The position numbers and the translations under genes are program-made. Under the pieces are notes generated by a model. The model made no database searches and had not been told where the DNA came from. It saw only the letters and a list, made by a program, of their open reading frames with translations. Of a stretch of DNA of 64,000 bases, positions 1 through 8,719 are shown piece by piece. Each line of letters starts with the position of its first letter. The stretch's first letter is position 1. The stretch is from Pacificoceanicola onchidii (GTDB lineage Bacteria > Pseudomonadota > Alphaproteobacteria > Rhodobacterales > Rhodobacteraceae): the NCBI RefSeq assembly GCF_004804335.1, contig NZ_SRXY01000005.1, positions 310,001 to 374,000 on the forward strand, in the 5' to 3' direction.

Positions 1-262
1 GCCTGAAGCGACCGTTCATCGCTCCACAGGCGCGGAGCAAAGGCCGCAGGCCGCCGCGCCCATCGACGGGCCGCCCCCACGGCACGGCGATTGGGTTGAT
101 GCTGGGCGCCACACCAGCCTAGCGCGCCAGTTTCTGAGATAAATCGAGGGGATCAGAAGGAGGATCGCCGCACCACGGCCCGTCGATGACGCGGCTTGCT
201 CTTTGGTCGAGAGGTCTCGGATCAAGTCCGGGACGGGGTGCGCTCAATCACCGCTCAAGGCC
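1..262 (-). repeat. Copy A of a ~265-bp interspersed non-coding repeat
   Basis: This stretch is non-coding and matches, in reverse complement and almost end to end, the segment at 5226-5493. Inside it two arms, 53-73 and 176-195, are imperfect inverted repeats of each other around the core ATCGACGGGCC, so the element can fold into a large hairpin with a loop of about 100 bases. It ends 10 bases from the hemC stop codon. No reading frame in it resembles a protein. The left end may continue beyond the window. Its function is unknown; it could be a MITE-like or REP-like element. Confidence 0.85.
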
Positions 263-272
263 AATTACCACC

Positions 273-1229
273 TCAACCGCAATCAAAGAACCCCGGTCCG
301 GCCTGCGTCAACAACCGGTTCGCCAGCTCATGACCGAGCTGTGGCCCGTCCGAGGCCGCGCCGCTGATTTCGCCCGAAAACACCTTGGCTCCGTCGGGAC
401 GCAGGATCTCACCACGTAGCCGCATCATGTCGCCATCCAACTCTGCCAAGGCAGCAATCGGCGTCTCACAGGACCCATCCAGCGCCGCCAGAAAGGACCG
501 TTCTGCCGCCAGCCGCGTGCCAGTGTCCCGATCATGGATCGCCGCCAGCATTTCCTGCGCCCGCGTGTCATCTGTTCGGCGCTCAATCCCGATCGCTCCC
601 TGCGCCACCGCCGGCAACATGTCATCCGGCTCAATCGGCGTTTTCGGCACGTCGTCCATGTTCATCCGATTGAGGCCAGCCATGGCCAGGAAGGTCGCCT
701 CTGCCACGCCATCACGCAGTTTCTGAAGGCGCGTCTGTACGTTGCCGCGAAATTCGACCACCTGCAGGTCAGGCCTGCGCGCCAAAAGCTGTGCCTTGCG
801 CCGCAACGAGGACGTCCCGACAACAGCACCCTGCGCCAGATCCCGCAGCCCGCCCCCCGAAAGCGTGATAAAAGCATCCCGCGTGTCTTCACGCGGCAGG
901 TAGCAATCGAGGATGAGACCGTCGGGCTGCACCGTCGGCATGTCCTTCATCGAATGCACGGCAATGTCGATCCCGCCGGACAACATCGCTTCTTCGATTT
1001 CCTTGGTGAACAGACCCTTGTTGCCGATCTCTTTCAACGGCCGATCCGCAGCAATCATCGAGCGATCATCGCCCGTGGTCTTGATCACCACGATCTCGAA
1101 CGCCGCTTCGGCCAAGTCAAAGGCGGCCATGAGCCGCGCGCGCGTTTCATACGCTTGCGCCAATGCCAAGGGCGAGCCACGGGTGCCGATCTTGAGCGGC
1201 GCGTCTGCGGAAGGGAGGTCTTGTGTCAT
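273..1229 (-). CDS. hemC: Porphobilinogen deaminase (hydroxymethylbilane synthase)
   Basis: Cytosolic enzyme that joins four porphobilinogens into hydroxymethylbilane in tetrapyrrole synthesis (EC 2.5.1.61). The 318-residue protein has the family opening KIGTRGSPLALAQ (residues 13-25), the GNKGLFTKEIEEA block (69-81), GTSSLRRKAQ (138-147) and the cofactor loop LDGSCETPIA (250-259), whose Cys254 should carry the dipyrromethane cofactor. The frame is open 62 codons further upstream, but that extension crosses the divergent hemE start, so the Met at 1229 is chosen. It is transcribed divergently from hemE (83 bases between starts), which catalyses a later step of the same pathway. Length is normal for the family. 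Confidence 0.97.
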   Translation of the reverse strand: MTQDLPSADAPLKIGTRGSPLALAQAYETRARLMAAFDLAEAAFEIVVIKTTGDDRSMIAADRPLKEIGNKGLFTKEIEEAMLSGGIDIAVHSMKDMPTVQPDGLILDCYLPREDTRDAFITLSGGGLRDLAQGAVVGTSSLRRKAQLLARRPDLQVVEFRGNVQTRLQKLRDGVAEATFLAMAGLNRMNMDDVPKTPIEPDDMLPAVAQGAIGIERRTDDTRAQEMLAAIHDRDTGTRLAAERSFLAALDGSCETPIAALAELDGDMMRLRGEILRPDGAKVFSGEISGAASDGPQLGHELANRLLTQAGPGFFDCG

Positions 1230-1312
1230 AAGCTGTTCATATGTCGCGGCAAAGCCGGTGGCAATGGCGCGGAAATTGACATATTGCCCCGTTAACGACT
1301 GTGGAGGCCCCG

Positions 1313-2344
1313 ATGACCAAGACGATCCTGCGCGCCCTTGCGGGCGAAACGCTGCCGACCCCGCCGATCTGGATGATGCGGCAGGCCGGGCGCTACTTGC
1401 CAGAATACAAGGCAACGCGGGCCGAGGCCGGGGATTTCCTCTCGCTGTGCTACAACCCGGAGCTGGCCACCGAGGTCACGCTGCAGCCGATCCGCCGCTA
1501 TGGTTTTGACGCGGCCATTCTCTTTGCCGACATCCTGCTTTTGCCTCAGGCATTGGGTGCGGACCTGTGGTTTGTCACCGGTGAAGGGCCGCGCCTGTCG
1601 ACGATCCAGTCTCAGGCGGATTTCGACAAGCTTGGCAAAGGGGAGATGATCCACGACACGCTCTCGCCGATCTACCAGACCGTCGCCAACCTGCGCAAAA
1701 GCCTGCCGACTGAGACCACGCTGATCGGTTTTGCAGGCGCGCCCTGGACCGTGGCAACCTACATGATCGCCGGGCAGGGGACGAAGGATCAGGGCCCGGC
1801 CCATGCGCTCAAGGCCGAAAACCGCCCGCTGTTCGAGGCAATCATTGATCGCCTGACCGAATCCACCATCGATTACCTCTCCGAACAGGTCAAAGCCGGC
1901 GCCGAAGTGGTCAAACTCTTTGACAGCTGGGCCGGATCGCTCAAAGGCGAAGACTTTGACCGGTACTGTACGGAACCGGCCCGCATCATCACGCAGGAGC
2001 TCAAGTCTCGCTTCCCCGGCCTGCCGGTCATCGCCTTCCCGCGCCAGGGCGGCGACAAATACATTGGCTTCCACCAAGCCACCGGCGCCGATTGCGTGGC
2101 CCTTGATGACAGCGTCACCCCGGAATGGGCCGCCGAGCACGTCCAGCCCTCCGGCTGCGTGCAGGGCAACCTTGCCAGCCGACACATGGTCACTGGCGGG
2201 CAGGACCTGATCGACGAGACAAAGCGCGTCGTCTCCGCCCTGTCCAATGGCCCGCACATCTTCAACCTCGGCCACGGCATCACGCCGGATGCGGACCCAG
2301 AAAACGTGCAACTGATGATCGACACGGTGCGCGGCAAGATCTAG
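1313..2344 (+). CDS. hemE: Uroporphyrinogen decarboxylase
   Basis: Removes the four acetate carboxyls of uroporphyrinogen III to give coproporphyrinogen III (EC 4.1.1.37). The 343-residue product carries the N-terminal signature [17 protein letters not shown] close to residues 13-29, the GFAGAPWT loop and the C-terminal [16 protein letters not shown] motif. A GTG at 1301 is in frame, but the GGAGG at 1302-1306 is correctly spaced for the ATG at 1313, which decides the start. It is divergent from hemC, so the two haem genes can share a control region. A copy of a short repeat begins 11 bases after the stop codon and probably includes the transcript end. Confidence 0.97.
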   Translation: MTKTILRALAGETLPTPPIWMMRQAGRYLPEYKATRAEAGDFLSLCYNPELATEVTLQPIRRYGFDAAILFADILLLPQALGADLWFVTGEGPRLSTIQSQADFDKLGKGEMIHDTLSPIYQTVANLRKSLPTETTLIGFAGAPWTVATYMIAGQGTKDQGPAHALKAENRPLFEAIIDRLTESTIDYLSEQVKAGAEVVKLFDSWAGSLKGEDFDRYCTEPARIITQELKSRFPGLPVIAFPRQGGDKYIGFHQATGADCVALDDSVTPEWAAEHVQPSGCVQGNLASRHMVTGGQDLIDETKRVVSALSNGPHIFNLGHGITPDADPENVQLMIDTVRGKI

Positions 2345-2354
2345 CGCCCGAACT

Positions 2355-2415
2355 GTTTCTTTGTGCTGCAAATATCCCGGGGAGTCGCAGCTCTGCTGCG
2401 GCGGGGCAGCGCCCC
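2355..2415 (-). repeat. Short (~60 bp) gene-end repeat, copy C
   Basis: It begins 11 bases after the hemE stop and is the inverted counterpart of 10275-10331. The two share a perfect 17-base core (AAATATCCCGGGGAGTC here, at 2370-2386) plus a GC hairpin, GGGGC-AGC-GCCCC, at 2403-2415. Both copies sit directly behind a stop codon. A role as a bidirectional transcript end or a REP-like element is inferred. The rest of the hemE-to-aldolase gap shows nothing else recognisable. Confidence 0.75.
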
Positions 2416-2545
2416 GAAACCCTTCCTGCCCGACAATCCGACTTTCTGGCGCCCGTTAGCGATAAAAGAGCCTGCGCCCCTCTATCGTCCAAGCCCCCCC
2501 TCGTTTATTCAAACGACAACACGCATTCATTGACGAGGACATCCG

Positions 2546-3448
2546 ATGGCCCAGGACGCCGCACCCAACCAAAACCAGACCGATCTGATGGCAAAGGGCC
2601 AGGGCTTTATCGCCGCGCTTGACCAATCCGGTGGCTCGACCCCAAAGGCGCTGCTGCAATATGGCGTCAAGGAAGACGAATACGACGGCGACGAAGCGAT
2701 GTTCGCCGAGATCCACGCCATGCGCACACGCATCATCATGTCCCCGGATTTCACTTCTGAAAAAGTGCTGGGTGCAATTCTCTTCGAGCGCACCATGCGC
2801 GGTGATATTGATGGCAAACCGGTGCCGAGCGTTCTGTGGGAAGACCGTGGCATTATCCCGTTCCTCAAGATCGACAAGGGTCTCGAAGACAAGGCCAACG
2901 GTGTTCAGATGATGAAGCCGATCCCCGGTCTCGAAGCGCTTCTGGCCGACGCCCGGGGTTTCGGCGTGTTCGGCACCAAGGAACGCTCGGTCATTCACGA
3001 GGCCAACGCCGAAGGCATCTCCGCCGTTGTGGCGCAGCAGTTCGAACTGGGCCGTGCGGTCTGTGCTGCCGGTCTCGTGCCGATCATCGAGCCGGAAGTC
3101 GACATCAACTCCCCGACCAAGGGCGAGGCCGAAGCGCTGCTTCGGGACGCGATCTCTGCCGAGTTGGCAAAGCTGGACGCTTCCGAGAATGTCATGCTCA
3201 AGCTGACCATCCCGAACGAAGACGGTTTTTACGACGTGCTGGCGGATCACCCGAACGTGGTGCGCGTTGTGGCGCTTTCGGGCGGCTACTCCACTGCTGA
3301 CGCCTGCGAGAAGCTTGCGCGTCAGCCGAAGATGATTGCTTCCTTCTCCCGTGCGCTTGCGGAAGGCCTGAGCAAAGGCATGACGGATGCGGAGTTCGAC
3401 GCGGCCCTGGGCAGCAACATCGAGAAGATCTACCAGGCGTCTCTCTGA
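2546..3448 (+). CDS. fda: Fructose-bisphosphate aldolase, class I
   Basis: Schiff-base aldolase that splits fructose-1,6-bisphosphate into dihydroxyacetone phosphate and glyceraldehyde-3-phosphate (EC 4.1.2.13). The 300-residue protein belongs to the bacterial monomeric class I group. It shows ALDQSGGSTPKAL near residues 24-37, LWEDRGIIPFLKIDKG (97-112), IEPEVDI (181-187) and VMLKLTIP (216-223), where Lys219 is the likely Schiff-base lysine. No class II zinc ligands are visible. The ATG at 2546 follows GAGGA at 2535-2539. It appears monocistronic, with a strong terminator 36 bases after the stop. Confidence 0.95.
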   Translation: MAQDAAPNQNQTDLMAKGQGFIAALDQSGGSTPKALLQYGVKEDEYDGDEAMFAEIHAMRTRIIMSPDFTSEKVLGAILFERTMRGDIDGKPVPSVLWEDRGIIPFLKIDKGLEDKANGVQMMKPIPGLEALLADARGFGVFGTKERSVIHEANAEGISAVVAQQFELGRAVCAAGLVPIIEPEVDINSPTKGEAEALLRDAISAELAKLDASENVMLKLTIPNEDGFYDVLADHPNVVRVVALSGGYSTADACEKLARQPKMIASFSRALAEGLSKGMTDAEFDAALGSNIEKIYQASL

Positions 3449-3483
3449 GCACACAGGATCTTGGGCGCATGACGTCTTGGCAG

Positions 3484-3510
3484 CGGCGGGGGTAATCCCC
3501 GCCGTTTTTT
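3484..3510 (+). terminator. Rho-independent terminator of the aldolase gene
   Basis: A perfect 8-bp stem CGGCGGGG / CCCCGCCG (3484-3491 and 3497-3504) with a 5-base loop is followed by six T residues. It lies on the coding strand of the aldolase gene, 36 bases after its stop. Confidence 0.9.
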
Positions 3511-3766
3511 CATGCCTCTACGAATCATGTTTTTGGAGGATTCGGGCAGTTTGGCGGCTTTTCACGGAATTCCCGCAAGGATTGTGGGCGAAATTTTGAC
3601 CGCAACCTTGGCCGTGAGAGCACACGGGACAAAGACGGTTTTCAGCACAAAACAGCCAGAATCGGGAAACAAACGCGCGGAATTACCCGATTGCGAACCA
3701 TCATTTGGTCACAATCTTCGGCGATTTTTATACGTATTCGAGTGATGCGGACGACAGGTTTTTTGA

Positions 3767-4285
3767 ATGGTACAGCGTGTGTTTCTGGCAGGTCTTGCCT
3801 TGGGTCCAGCCCTTGCAATCCTGCTGCTCCCGACCTCCGCAATGAGTGCACCCGCTTCGTTTACGCTGGGCGGCGCGGGCAGTTTGGTAACAGTGTGTGC
3901 ATCAATCAAACGGCGCGGTGGCAAACCCACCGCGCCGGACGCACGGGGGCTTTTGCTCCAGACGTACAACGCTGAGACATCCCGGCCTCTGGCACGAGAC
4001 ATGCGCAGCGGATTGGCGTTTCTCTTATCCCCCGAACCCGAAGGATTTCGCTCCGCGCGGGAGGCTGCCATCGCTGCTGCGCTCACCGAGGTTATCCAAA
4101 CCTGGGGCCATGCGGCGCCTGAACAGTTGAGTGACGCAGAACTGCACGCCCTGACGCAGCTGCACGCGCTTTTGCAATCCGATTCTGCCAAGGCCGGAGC
4201 TCTGGCGCAGCAATTCGCGCAGCCCGCCGCGGTGCTCGATCTGCGCGATGTGGTGGCGGATTTCGGAGAGGCGCAGGCCGCCTGA
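3767..4285 (+). CDS. Small exported protein of unknown function
   Basis: This 172-residue protein is not recognised. Its N-terminus is a clear Sec signal peptide: MVQR, then a hydrophobic run to about residue 22, with probable cleavage after AMSA near residue 28. The mature part is about 145 residues, Ala/Leu-rich and mostly helical in appearance, with one Cys at residue 44 and no catalytic signature. The frame has good GC3 bias on this strand and a strongly AT-rich upstream region (3690-3760) suited to a promoter. It sits between the aldolase terminator and trmD with 67 bases to trmD, so it may be co-transcribed with trmD. A long antisense frame covers the same bases and is less convincing because it lacks a signal peptide or known domain. 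Confidence 0.65.
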   Translation: MVQRVFLAGLALGPALAILLLPTSAMSAPASFTLGGAGSLVTVCASIKRRGGKPTAPDARGLLLQTYNAETSRPLARDMRSGLAFLLSPEPEGFRSAREAAIAAALTEVIQTWGHAAPEQLSDAELHALTQLHALLQSDSAKAGALAQQFAQPAAVLDLRDVVADFGEAQAA

Positions 4286-4352
4286 CCGCGGCTTTTCCCT
4301 GTACCTGAGCGGTCGGGAGCGGTAGGGACGGCGCGAAGCAAGGAATGCGCCG

Positions 4353-5168
4353 ATGACCACGCCCAATGATCCGAACAAGAAGCAACCGCGCTCGCATGGG
4401 CGCAAGACGATACGCCCATCGCTGAAGCCGCGTGACCTGATGGCGGGCGAAGATCTGGCGCGGGCCTGGCGCGCGCAGGTGATCACGCTTTTCCCGGATG
4501 CCTTCCCCGGCGTGCTTGGTCAAAGTCTGACCGGCAAGGCGCTTCAGGACGGAAAATGGCAGCTTCAGACGTTGAATCTACGCGATTTCGGCAAAGGCAA
4601 GCATCGCAACGTCGACGACACGCCGGCTGGCGGTGGCGCGGGTATGGTGCTGCGCCCCGATGTCATGGGCGAGGCCATTGAACACGCCATGCGCCGGGTG
4701 CCGGGGCCATTGGTTTACCTCAGCCCGCGCGGGCAGCGTTTCGATCAGGCGATGGCGCAGCAATGGGCGCGACTGCCGGGGATTACGCTGATCTGCGGAC
4801 GGTTCGAGGGGGTCGATGAACGGGTGCTGGAGCACTATGGGATTGCCGAGGTTTCGCTGGGTGATTTTGTCATGACCGGCGGCGAAATCGCTGCGCAGGC
4901 GATGCTCGATGCCACGGTGCGGCTCTTGCCGGGGGTTCTCGGCAATGCAGAGAGCGCCGTGGAAGAAAGCCATTCCAACGGTCTTCTGGAGCATCCGCAA
5001 TACACCCGCCCCGCCGAATGGCAGGGTCGGGCAATCCCGGAGGTGTTGATGTCCGGCAACCACGGAAAGATTGCCGAGTGGCGTCAGAGGATGAGCGAAA
5101 CCATTACGCAAAACCGACGCCCGGATTTGTGGGCGGCGCATGAACGGAAGGAGAGCGAGGAGGGGTAG
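4353..5168 (+). CDS. trmD: tRNA (guanine-N1-)-methyltransferase
   Basis: SpoU-TrmD (SPOUT) enzyme that makes m1G37 in tRNAs and prevents +1 frameshifting (EC 2.1.1.228). The 271-residue product contains the TrmD signatures VITLFPDAFPGVLGQSL near residues 43-59, DDTPAGGGAGMVLRPDV (about 88-104), the knot loop LICGRFEGVDERVLEHYGI (about 148-166), GDFVMTGGE and the C-terminal LEHPQYTRP. The first 40 residues, rich in Lys/Arg/Pro, are an extension over the usual length; a later Met at residue 30 is an alternative start. In most bacteria trmD follows rpsP-rimM and precedes rplS. Here rplS lies 2 kb downstream behind a repeat and an opposite-strand gene, and rpsP/rimM are not adjacent. Confidence 0.95.
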   Translation: MTTPNDPNKKQPRSHGRKTIRPSLKPRDLMAGEDLARAWRAQVITLFPDAFPGVLGQSLTGKALQDGKWQLQTLNLRDFGKGKHRNVDDTPAGGGAGMVLRPDVMGEAIEHAMRRVPGPLVYLSPRGQRFDQAMAQQWARLPGITLICGRFEGVDERVLEHYGIAEVSLGDFVMTGGEIAAQAMLDATVRLLPGVLGNAESAVEESHSNGLLEHPQYTRPAEWQGRAIPEVLMSGNHGKIAEWRQRMSETITQNRRPDLWAAHERKESEEG

Positions 5169-5225
5169 TTTCCTTGTCGCTGTCTTATGCCTCCCTTGGG
5201 GGCAAGGACATGCAATGTGATGCTT

Positions 5226-5493
5226 TTGGCCTGAAGCGGTGATTGAGCGCACCCCGTCCCGGACTTGATCCGGGACCTCTCGGCCAATGCACAAGCCGCG
5301 CCTATCGACGGGCCGTGGTACGGCGAACCACCCTCTGATCCCCTTGTTTTATCTCAGAAACCGGTGCGCTAGGCCGGTGTAGGTCCATACGACAACCCAA
5401 TCGCCGGGCCGCGGGGACGGCCCGTCGATAGGCGCGGCGGCCTTCGGCCTTGATTCCGCGCCTGTGGCGTGTCGAACAATCGCTCAAGGCCAA
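5226..5493 (+). repeat. Copy B of the ~265-bp interspersed repeat
   Basis: This is the inverted counterpart of 1-262, and the similarity runs through the whole element. It contains a perfect 22-bp inverted repeat (5295-5316 against 5417-5438, core ATCGACGGGCCGT) separated by 100 bases, and an outer block around GCACCCCGTCCCGGACTTG. It fills the gap between trmD and the amidinotransferase gene. It has no protein-like frame, so it is non-autonomous if it is mobile at all. Confidence 0.88.
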
Positions 5494-5537
5494 ACACGCC
5501 AATGAACGGCCTTTTCCCACCGCGCCCCGCCAAACCG

Positions 5538-6662
5538 TCACAGATGCGGGAAGTAGTCCTCGCAGGTGCCTTCGCGGTAGACATCTGCCGTACAGCAGTG
5601 CAGCCCGCCCCCAAAGGCATAGGCGTCGCGCAGGTCCACCTCCACAACTTCCATGCCAAGCTTGTCCATTTGCTCGGCCTGATAGACCTCGGACTTCTCC
5701 ACACAAACTGTTTTAGGATCGAGCACAAGCACGTTCATCGACAGCCAGACCGAAGAATAACACAGCGCAGGCGGTGCGTTATGGGCCGGTTGCGCCGCGT
5801 CCACGATCTCCCAACCGTTCTTTTCGAACATGCCGCGTTGCTCTTCGGGCAGGCGGCGCTGCGGGTTGTTCAGGATCAGACCGGGGCGCAGCGGGGTGAA
5901 AGTCGCGTCGATGTGGATCGGGTAGGGATCGCCCGGGAAATTCACCGCGTGTACGCGGTGATCGGGGAAGTGGCGGCGGATCCATTCGATCCCTTTGAGG
6001 TTGGTGGTAAAGCCATGCTGCACCACCAGATCGCGGCCAAAGCGCAGCACATCGGCGGCGTCAAAGAGCGGCTCTTCCTCGGTGGTGACAAAGAACTTCT
6101 CGGCAGCCCATTGCAGGCGCTTTTCCACGCCGATCTTCTCGGAGAGGTAATCAGGATGGTAGTCCGCATCCGTCAAACGCGGCTTTGGTGCGGCCTCATG
6201 GCGGAAGTTCGGGTCTTCGTTCCAGTATTGCTGCATGAGGGGGCGATAGTTCAGGTATTCGAACCAGCGGCAGCGATAGGACATGGTCGCTTCAAGGATT
6301 TCCGAACCGACCGTCAGCAAGACGTCGCGCGGGGGCATGCAGCCAAACTGGCTGTCGGTGTGGAAGTCGGGAGTGGTGGCGGGCAGGCTATGGTCAATCG
6401 AAGTCGGTCGGTCGACTCGGATGCCGCGGGCTTTCAACTGGTTTGCAAACTGGTCCAGCAACGCGTTCGCCCGGTCGATTGTTTCCTGCGGGCGGCGGCC
6501 CCATTGACCGCGCATGTCGCTGTCTTCGGGCACCTTGGCGTCCAGAGCGGGCTCTTCGGGCGGAATATGGCAATCATCAGCGCGGCCCACGATCACGTGG
6601 CGCAGCGGATCCCATTCGTTCCAGCTGTTGACCTGGGTTTTGTCTGGCGACCAATCGGACAT
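5538..6662 (-). CDS. Glycine amidinotransferase (GATM)-type amidinotransferase
   Basis: Predicted arginine:amine amidinotransferase, which moves the amidino group of L-arginine to an acceptor amine such as glycine. The 374-residue sequence aligns from memory with vertebrate AGAT over nearly its full length. It has FDAADVLRFGRD with the triad Asp201, PIHIDATF with His250, GIEWIRRH (224-231), KNGW, WLSMNVLVLD (306-315) and GGGLHCCTADV with the catalytic Cys at 356. The acceptor cannot be read from sequence; guanidinoacetate or taurocyamine-like products are possibilities. It lies opposite to its neighbours, between trmD and rplS. The preceding 45 bases separate it from repeat copy B. Confidence 0.88.
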   Translation of the reverse strand: MSDWSPDKTQVNSWNEWDPLRHVIVGRADDCHIPPEEPALDAKVPEDSDMRGQWGRRPQETIDRANALLDQFANQLKARGIRVDRPTSIDHSLPATTPDFHTDSQFGCMPPRDVLLTVGSEILEATMSYRCRWFEYLNYRPLMQQYWNEDPNFRHEAAPKPRLTDADYHPDYLSEKIGVEKRLQWAAEKFFVTTEEEPLFDAADVLRFGRDLVVQHGFTTNLKGIEWIRRHFPDHRVHAVNFPGDPYPIHIDATFTPLRPGLILNNPQRRLPEEQRGMFEKNGWEIVDAAQPAHNAPPALCYSSVWLSMNVLVLDPKTVCVEKSEVYQAEQMDKLGMEVVEVDLRDAYAFGGGLHCCTADVYREGTCEDYFPHL

Positions 6663-7223
6663 CTCTCGCTTCCTTCACTGGGAGCGGAGAGGCCTCCAAT
6701 CTCCCGATTGAAAACCCCGGCGTGCAGGATCGGATCAAAGGCAAAGCAACCGCTTCGGCGACGCCATCGCCCAAGGCCTGCGCAAGAGTTAGCAGCAATG
6801 CCAAAGGCGGAAAAGAGCAGATCGCGTGTATGCCGATGCCGGACCGCCACCCTCGTTGCCTGCAGGGTCAGAAACGGTTTGGACATTGGGCGCCCACGGG
6901 CGTTTCTTATGGGACGAGATGGCGGTAAAGGATCAAGCCTCAAGATCGGCCCGGATCGGGTCGGGGCCAAGTGCCGTAACGGGATCTGGGCGGTGATCCG
7001 GCGGGCGCAAAACGTCGTCCGGGATGCGCCGAATCCGCTTGATTTGCGGGCCGGTTATCCGTAAAGGGGGCCATCCGATGGCTCCGGTTTTCCGGGGCCA
7101 TTGGATTTGGTGGCCTGCCACCGCAAGCAAAACAACAGCTGCTGGGCGACATTTCGGTATGAAATCAATCGTCTGACAGACATCATCCGCGGGCAAACCG
7201 CGTGTAACATAGGAGTTGATCAG
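6663..7223. other. Gene-free interval and rplS leader
   Basis: These 561 bases between the amidinotransferase start and rplS contain no convincing gene: the open frames here are out of step with codon bias and match nothing I know. Two short hairpins are visible, a CGCCC/GGGCG stem at about 6892-6903 followed by TTT, and GGCCATCCGATGGC near 7069-7082. The last 150 bases should hold the rplS-rpmE promoter and leader. The interval may be decayed sequence. Confidence 0.5.
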
Positions 7224-7607
7224 ATGGACCTGATCGCAGAATTGGAAGCGGAGCAGATTGCTGCGCTTGGGAAGAAAATTCCCGACTTCAAAGCCGGCGA
7301 CACCGTTCGCGTTGGCTACAAGGTGACCGAAGGCACACGCACCCGTGTGCAGAACTACGAAGGCGTTTGCATCAGCCGTAAGAACGGCGCAGGCATCGCA
7401 GGCTCGTTCACCGTTCGCAAGATTTCCTTTGGTGAAGGCGTTGAGCGCGTATTCCCGCTGTACTCGACCAACATCGAGTCCATCGAGGTTGTCCGCCGTG
7501 GCCGCGTCCGCCGCGCCAAGCTGTACTACCTGCGTGAGCGTCGCGGCAAATCCGCCCGTATCGCAGAAGACACCAACTACAAGCCCCTCAAGGGCGCAGA
7601 CGCGTAA
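7224..7607 (+). CDS. rplS: 50S ribosomal protein L19
   Basis: Large-subunit protein located at the 30S-50S interface. The 127-residue product has the L19 core [20 protein letters not shown] (residues 22-41), [13 protein letters not shown] and the basic tail [20 protein letters not shown]. The ATG at 7224 is preceded by AGGAG (7211-7215); an upstream in-frame extension of 41 codons has no RBS and is rejected. rpmE follows after 11 bases, so the two form an operon that ends at a strong terminator. Confidence 0.98.
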   Translation: MDLIAELEAEQIAALGKKIPDFKAGDTVRVGYKVTEGTRTRVQNYEGVCISRKNGAGIAGSFTVRKISFGEGVERVFPLYSTNIESIEVVRRGRVRRAKLYYLRERRGKSARIAEDTNYKPLKGADA

Positions 7608-7618
7608 GGAGAGACGAG

Positions 7619-7840
7619 ATGAAAAAGGATCTGCATCCCGACTACCACCTCGTCACCGTCAAGATGACCGACGGGACCGAGTTCCAGACCCGCACCACGT
7701 GGGGCAAGGAAGGCGACACGCTTCAGCTCGACATCGACCCGACCGTGCATCCGGCCTGGACCGGCGGCACCGGCCGTATGCTCGACCAGGGCGGCCGCGT
7801 CTCCAAGTTCAAGAAGAAATACGAAGGTCTCGGCTTCTAA
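7619..7840 (+). CDS. rpmE: 50S ribosomal protein L31
   Basis: Large-subunit protein bL31. The 73-residue sequence opens [10 protein letters not shown], a typical L31 start, and ends KKKYEGLGF. The CxxC zinc motifs of C+ type L31 are absent, so this is the zinc-independent form. It lies 11 bases after rplS with GGAGA in the gap (7609-7613) and is followed within 30 bases by a terminator. Confidence 0.97.
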   Translation: MKKDLHPDYHLVTVKMTDGTEFQTRTTWGKEGDTLQLDIDPTVHPAWTGGTGRMLDQGGRVSKFKKKYEGLGF

Positions 7841-7865
7841 GCTTTGCCCTTTGCGAGATTTTGAA

Positions 7866-7900
7866 ACGCCGCTCCCATGGGGGCGGCGTTTTTCGTTTTT
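7866..7900 (+). terminator. Rho-independent terminator of rplS-rpmE
   Basis: The arms ACGCCGCTCCC (7866-7876) and GGGGGCGGCGT (7879-7889) pair over up to 11 bp, with the inner pairs opening into the loop. A T-rich tail TTTTTCGTTTTT follows. Confidence 0.9.
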
Positions 7901-8008
7901 GGGGGGTAAAACGCTTTCGGCTTGTTTGGGGCCAAAGGGCATCGCCATTGGCCGCCGAGCGCGCATCGCGGCAGAGCATGGGTGATCCAGGAAATAACGG
8001 GAAACGCT

Positions 8009-8680
8009 CTATCCGGCGTTGCCGACGGCCACGAGCCCAAGCGCGCGCGCGGTTTCCAGCGACAGCTGCGCGCTGTCGAGCCCGCGTTCGGCCTGATACC
8101 GCTTCAGAGCCGCCGCTGTTGGGGCGTCCATCTGTCCGGTGACATTGCCCGCGAAATAGCCGCGTGCGCCAAGCGCGCGTTGCAGGGAGGCGACGAAGTC
8201 CGGGGTCATCTGTTCGGGGCAGGGCGCCTCAAAAGAGATCTCGGCCCTGGGCCGGACGATGCGCGGCACCGGGCCCTTGCGATAGACGGGCGGGCGCAGC
8301 ACGGTGCCATCGGGCGCAAGCACGGCCTGCACAACCTGCACTTCGCCCATGACCTGCTCATAAACCGCCGGGGTCTGCTCGCGCGCGCGGCACACCCGGG
8401 ACGCTGCGGCGGTGAGGGGCTTCAGGGCAGGGGTATCGGGCACTGCCGGGGTCAGGCGAACCGGCGCTTTTTCTGACAGAGGGCGCAGAGCGCTGTCGAC
8501 CGAGGCTTCGATCGAGGCGATCTCCAATGCTTCGGCGGAGTTTGGAACTTCAGGCAGCGGCGCGGGCTCTGGCATCGGCACAGCCGTTTCCGTCCGGCTG
8601 ACGCCGGGGTCGGACCATTGGCCACCATGGGTGCAGGCGCTCAGCGCCAACACCGCAAGCGGTACAAAGGGGGCTTTCAT
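8009..8680 (-). CDS. Peptidoglycan-binding lipoprotein
   Basis: The 223-residue protein begins with a lipoprotein signal, LAVLALSAC, with the lipidated Cys at residue 16. A Pro/Ala/Glu-rich linker (about 25-95) follows, then a middle region with Cys97 and Cys153, and a C-terminal PG_binding_1-like repeat at about 160-215 (VASLQRALGARGYFAGNVTG, then AALKRYQAERGL). It probably anchors in the outer membrane and touches peptidoglycan. The enzymatic role, if any, is not visible. It is co-oriented with the DnaE2 fragment 39 bases upstream, so the SOS promoter at 9097-9111 might reach it. Confidence 0.8.
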   Translation of the reverse strand: MKAPFVPLAVLALSACTHGGQWSDPGVSRTETAVPMPEPAPLPEVPNSAEALEIASIEASVDSALRPLSEKAPVRLTPAVPDTPALKPLTAAASRVCRAREQTPAVYEQVMGEVQVVQAVLAPDGTVLRPPVYRKGPVPRIVRPRAEISFEAPCPEQMTPDFVASLQRALGARGYFAGNVTGQMDAPTAAALKRYQAERGLDSAQLSLETARALGLVAVGNAG

Positions 8681-8719
8681 CTGCTCGGGCCTCTTGCGTG
8701 CCTTTTCGTTCCGCAGAGG

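Noticed and set aside
3709-4419. A 236-codon minus-strand frame opposite the small exported protein
   Set aside because: Cys/Ser/Arg-rich composition typical of antisense GC-rich frames and no signal peptide, whereas the + strand frame has a good Sec signal.
5469-7064. A 531-codon + strand frame across the amidinotransferase
   Set aside because: Antisense to a clear GATM-type enzyme; the part beyond it (6663-7064) has no recognisable domain.
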